Positions 3,907-6,325 of a stretch of DNA of 6,325 bases are shown piece after piece. Source of the stretch: an uncultured Ruminococcus sp. (GTDB lineage: Bacteria > Bacillota > Clostridia > Oscillospirales > Acutalibacteraceae); NCBI GenBank assembly GCA_902766305.1, contig CACXDE010000343.1:1-6325 (forward strand). Reading direction: 5' to 3'. How positions within the stretch are numbered: the first letter of the stretch is position 1; every line of letters starts with the position of its first letter. The notes beneath the pieces were generated by a model. That model saw only the letters and a list, made by a program, of their open reading frames with translations. It had not been told where the DNA came from and ran no database searches. A program made the position numbers and the translations under genes.

Positions 3907-6325
3907 ATGGCAGTAAAAAGAATTTTTGTGGAAAAACGTAAGGGCTTCGATGTAGAAGCCGGAAACATGACAGCAGATATCAGGAAAAGTCTTGGTATTA
4001 CGGCTGTTGAAGATGTCCGTATAATTAACCGCTATGATATCAGCGGTATTGACGGAGAAGATTTTGAAAAGGCTAAGAAAACTATCCTCAGCGAAACTAA
4101 CGCAGATACCGTCTATGACGAGGTACTGCCGGAGGATAAGGACTACCGCATTTTCGCTATGGAATATCTCCCCGGTCAGTACGATCAGAGAGCGGATTCA
4201 GCTGCACAGTGCGTTCAGCTGCTCACTCAGGGTGAAAGACCTCAGGTAGTATCTGCCAAGGTTATAGGCATTAAGGGCAATGTAACAGATGATGATATTG
4301 CTAAGATAAAGCACTATCTGATAAACCCGGTGGAGTCTCGGGAAGCTTCTCTTGATAAACCCGGATCACTGGACATGAAGGCTGATGTACCGGCTGATGT
4401 CGCAGTTGTTGAAGGCTTTACAGCATGGGATGACGATCAGATGTCACAGTACTTTAACAGCATGGGATTTGCTATGACTTTATCTGATCTCAAATTCTGC
4501 CGTGATTATTTCCGTGACGACGAACACAGAGATCCGACAGTTACCGAGCTTCGTGTAATAGATACATACTGGTCAGACCACTGCCGCCACACGACCTTCC
4601 TTACAAGACTGGAAAAAATTGAAATTGAAAAATCAGAGCTTTCCAAAACCATTGAGGATGCACTTGCACTTTACTATGAAAGCAGAGAGGAAATATACGG
4701 AAAAGACAGCACAAGAGACGTATCACTTATGGATATGGCTCTTGTCGGAATGAAGCTGCTTAAAAAGAAGGGGCTTATCCCCGACCTCGACCAGAGCGAC
4801 GAGATAAATGCCTGCTCCATTGAAGTACCCGTCACCATTGACGGCAAAACTCAGCAATGGCTCGTCCAGTTCAAAAATGAAACTCACAACCATCCGACAG
4901 AGATAGAACCCTTCGGCGGTGCTGCTACCTGCCTCGGCGGTGCTATACGTGATCCGCTTTCAGGACGTGCATATGTCTATCAGGCAATGCGTGTAACAGG
5001 TTCTGGCGATCCTACTGTACCTTTTGAAAAAACCATGGAAGGCAAGCTCCCTTCAAGAAAGATAACTACAGGCGCAGCTGCCGGATACAGCTCCTACGGA
5101 AACCAGATAGGTCTTGCAACTGGTCAGGTTGTTGAGCTTTACGACCCCGGCTATGCTGCAAAGAGAATGGAAATAGGTGCGGTTATCGGCGCTTCACCAA
5201 AGGAAAATGTCGTAAGAGGCGTTCCCTCGCCTGATGATGTAATAGTACTTCTCGGCGGACGTACCGGACGTGACGGCTGCGGCGGCGCAACAGGCTCTTC
5301 AAAGGCTCATACAATGGATTCAATAGAGACTTGCGGCGCAGAGGTTCAGAAGGGTAATCCTCCTACTGAAAGAAAAATTCAGAGACTTTTCAGAAATAAA
5401 ACAGTTTCAACAATGATAAAGCGCTGTAATGACTTCGGCGCAGGCGGCGTATGCGTTGCTATCGGCGAGCTTGCTGATGGTCTTACTGTTGACCTTGACA
5501 AAGTGACAAAGAAATATGACGGTCTTGACGGTACAGAGCTTGCTATCTCTGAATCACAGGAGAGAATGGCTGTTGTACTCGAATCCACAGACGTTGATAA
5601 ATTCATCGCAGAGGCAGACAAAGAAAATCTTGAAGCTGCTGCTGTTGCTGTAGTTACGGAAAATCCCCGTCTTGTAATGCACTGGAGAGGAAAGACTATT
5701 GTTGACCTCAGCAGAAAATTCCTCAACACAAACGGCGTAACACAGGTTGCTCAGGCTTATATAACTGCTCCTGACGCAGAGAAGAATTACCGCACACAAG
5801 CGCCTGAAATTCTTAAAGATAAGGATATTTCAGAAAGCTTCAAAGCTAACCTTGAAAGACTTGAAGTCTGCTCTCAGAGAGGACTTTGTGAACGCTTTGA
5901 TGCAAGTATCGGCGCAGCTACCGTTATGATGCCATTCGGCGGAAAGACACAGCTTACTCCGGAAGAAGCAATGGCAGCTAAGATTCCGCTTCTTGAAGGA
6001 AATACAGATGACGCAACAGCTATGTCATATGGCTATATCCCCGGTATAGCAAAATGGAGTCCCTTCCACGGCGCTGCATTTGCTGTAACAGAGTCGCTTT
6101 CAAAGCTTCTTGCAATCGGTGCTGACCCGCTTACTGCAAGACTGACATTCCAGGAATATTTTGAAAGACTGCATGATGTTCCCTCACGCTGGGGCAAGCC
6201 GGCGGCTGCTTTGCTTGGCTCGCTTGTCGCTCAGATAAAGATGGGTCTGCCGTCAATAGGCGGTAAGGACAGTATGTCCGGCTCATTTGAGGATTTAGAT
6301 GTTCCGCCTACACTTGTAAGCTTTG
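3907..6325 (+). CDS. purL: Phosphoribosylformylglycinamidine synthase, 3' end outside window
   Basis: This enzyme turns FGAR, glutamine and ATP into FGAM in de novo purine synthesis, in the cytoplasm. The first 806 residues are present with no stop. The N-terminal domain of roughly 150 residues corresponds to the PurS-like part. WSDHCRHTTF (222-231) begins the first synthetase half, followed by NETHNHPTEIEPFGG (324-338), the glycine-rich GGRTGRDGCGGATGSS (450-465) and DFGAGGVCVAIGELADG (509-525). The second half starts near residue 640 and reaches GGKDSMSGSF (785-794) close to the edge. Full-length single-chain forms run to about 1,230-1,300 residues, so the rest of the second half and the C-terminal glutaminase domain lie beyond the window. 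The presence of the PurS-like and linker parts in one chain marks the large form rather than the separate PurS/PurL/PurQ proteins. AGGTGA (3895-3900) sits 6 nt before the ATG. It has its own promoter and appears functionally unrelated to the upstream operon. Confidence 0.97.
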   Translation, partial: MAVKRIFVEKRKGFDVEAGNMTADIRKSLGITAVEDVRIINRYDISGIDGEDFEKAKKTILSETNADTVYDEVLPEDKDYRIFAMEYLPGQYDQRADSAAQCVQLLTQGERPQVVSAKVIGIKGNVTDDDIAKIKHYLINPVESREASLDKPGSLDMKADVPADVAVVEGFTAWDDDQMSQYFNSMGFAMTLSDLKFCRDYFRDDEHRDPTVTELRVIDTYWSDHCRHTTFLTRLEKIEIEKSELSKTIEDALALYYESREEIYGKDSTRDVSLMDMALVGMKLLKKKGLIPDLDQSDEINACSIEVPVTIDGKTQQWLVQFKNETHNHPTEIEPFGGAATCLGGAIRDPLSGRAYVYQAMRVTGSGDPTVPFEKTMEGKLPSRKITTGAAAGYSSYGNQIGLATGQVVELYDPGYAAKRMEIGAVIGASPKENVVRGVPSPDDVIVLLGGRTGRDGCGGATGSSKAHTMDSIETCGAEVQKGNPPTERKIQRLFRNKTVSTMIKRCNDFGAGGVCVAIGELADGLTVDLDKVTKKYDGLDGTELAISESQERMAVVLESTDVDKFIAEADKENLEAAAVAVVTENPRLVMHWRGKTIVDLSRKFLNTNGVTQVAQAYITAPDAEKNYRTQAPEILKDKDISESFKANLERLEVCSQRGLCERFDASIGAATVMMPFGGKTQLTPEEAMAAKIPLLEGNTDDATAMSYGYIPGIAKWSPFHGAAFAVTESLSKLLAIGADPLTARLTFQEYFERLHDVPSRWGKPAAALLGSLVAQIKMGLPSIGGKDSMSGSFEDLDVPPTLVSF

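Noticed and set aside
3882..3941. 19-residue ORF overlapping the purL start, considered as a leader peptide
   Set aside because: No ribosome binding site precedes its ATG, it overlaps the purL ribosome binding site, and it has no codon run suggesting attenuation.
3777..3968. 63-residue minus-strand ORF across the purL promoter
   Set aside because: It crosses the purL promoter, leader and start and shows no family resemblance or own ribosome binding site. It is treated as chance.
4034..4249. 71-residue + strand ORF in another frame inside purL
   Set aside because: It lies wholly inside the purL reading frame, which is well supported by family motifs on either side.

Overview
The window looks like a low-to-moderate GC Firmicute of the Clostridia, most plausibly a Ruminococcus-like gut or rumen bacterium. 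That is an inference from codon style, strong AAGGAG-type ribosome binding sites, a large single-chain PurL, a YtrB-type ABC ATPase, and gene borders full of short dispersed repeats. No rRNA or database comparison supports it directly.

Layout: positions 1-389 are non-coding and repeat-rich. They hold a heptamer tandem repeat (5-46), three related hairpin repeats (96-302, two inverted relative to the first), a candidate extended -10 promoter (147-175) inside the segment that splits the first hairpin repeat, and a second 7-bp-periodic array (313-375) ending just before the ribosome binding site of the first gene. Positions 390-3643 form a tightly coupled four-gene operon on the + strand: an ABC-2 type ATPase, two related but diverged six-helix membrane subunits, and a CPBP-family (CAAX-like, Abi) intramembrane protease. 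All three junctions overlap (1, 1 and 11 bp), so the four proteins are probably made together. The likeliest assembly is one exporter (two ATPases plus a permease pair) with a membrane protease. A role in exporting, processing or resisting a peptide is reasonable but unproven. No GntR-type regulator, which often accompanies this ATPase family, is present in the window.

Positions 3644-3906 separate the operon from purL. They contain a heptamer array overlapping the end of the protease gene, a 10-bp palindrome, a strong nested hairpin without a U-tract, and a good promoter (3819-3847) with a short leader. From 3907 to the window end runs the first 806 codons of purL, encoding phosphoribosylformylglycinamidine synthase of de novo purine synthesis. 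It is open at the 3' edge and lacks its glutaminase domain only because the window ends.

No tRNA, rRNA, CRISPR array, transposase or phage gene was seen. The points of most interest are the ABC/CPBP cassette, the hairpin repeats whose stems covary, and the short-period repeats on both sides of the cassette.
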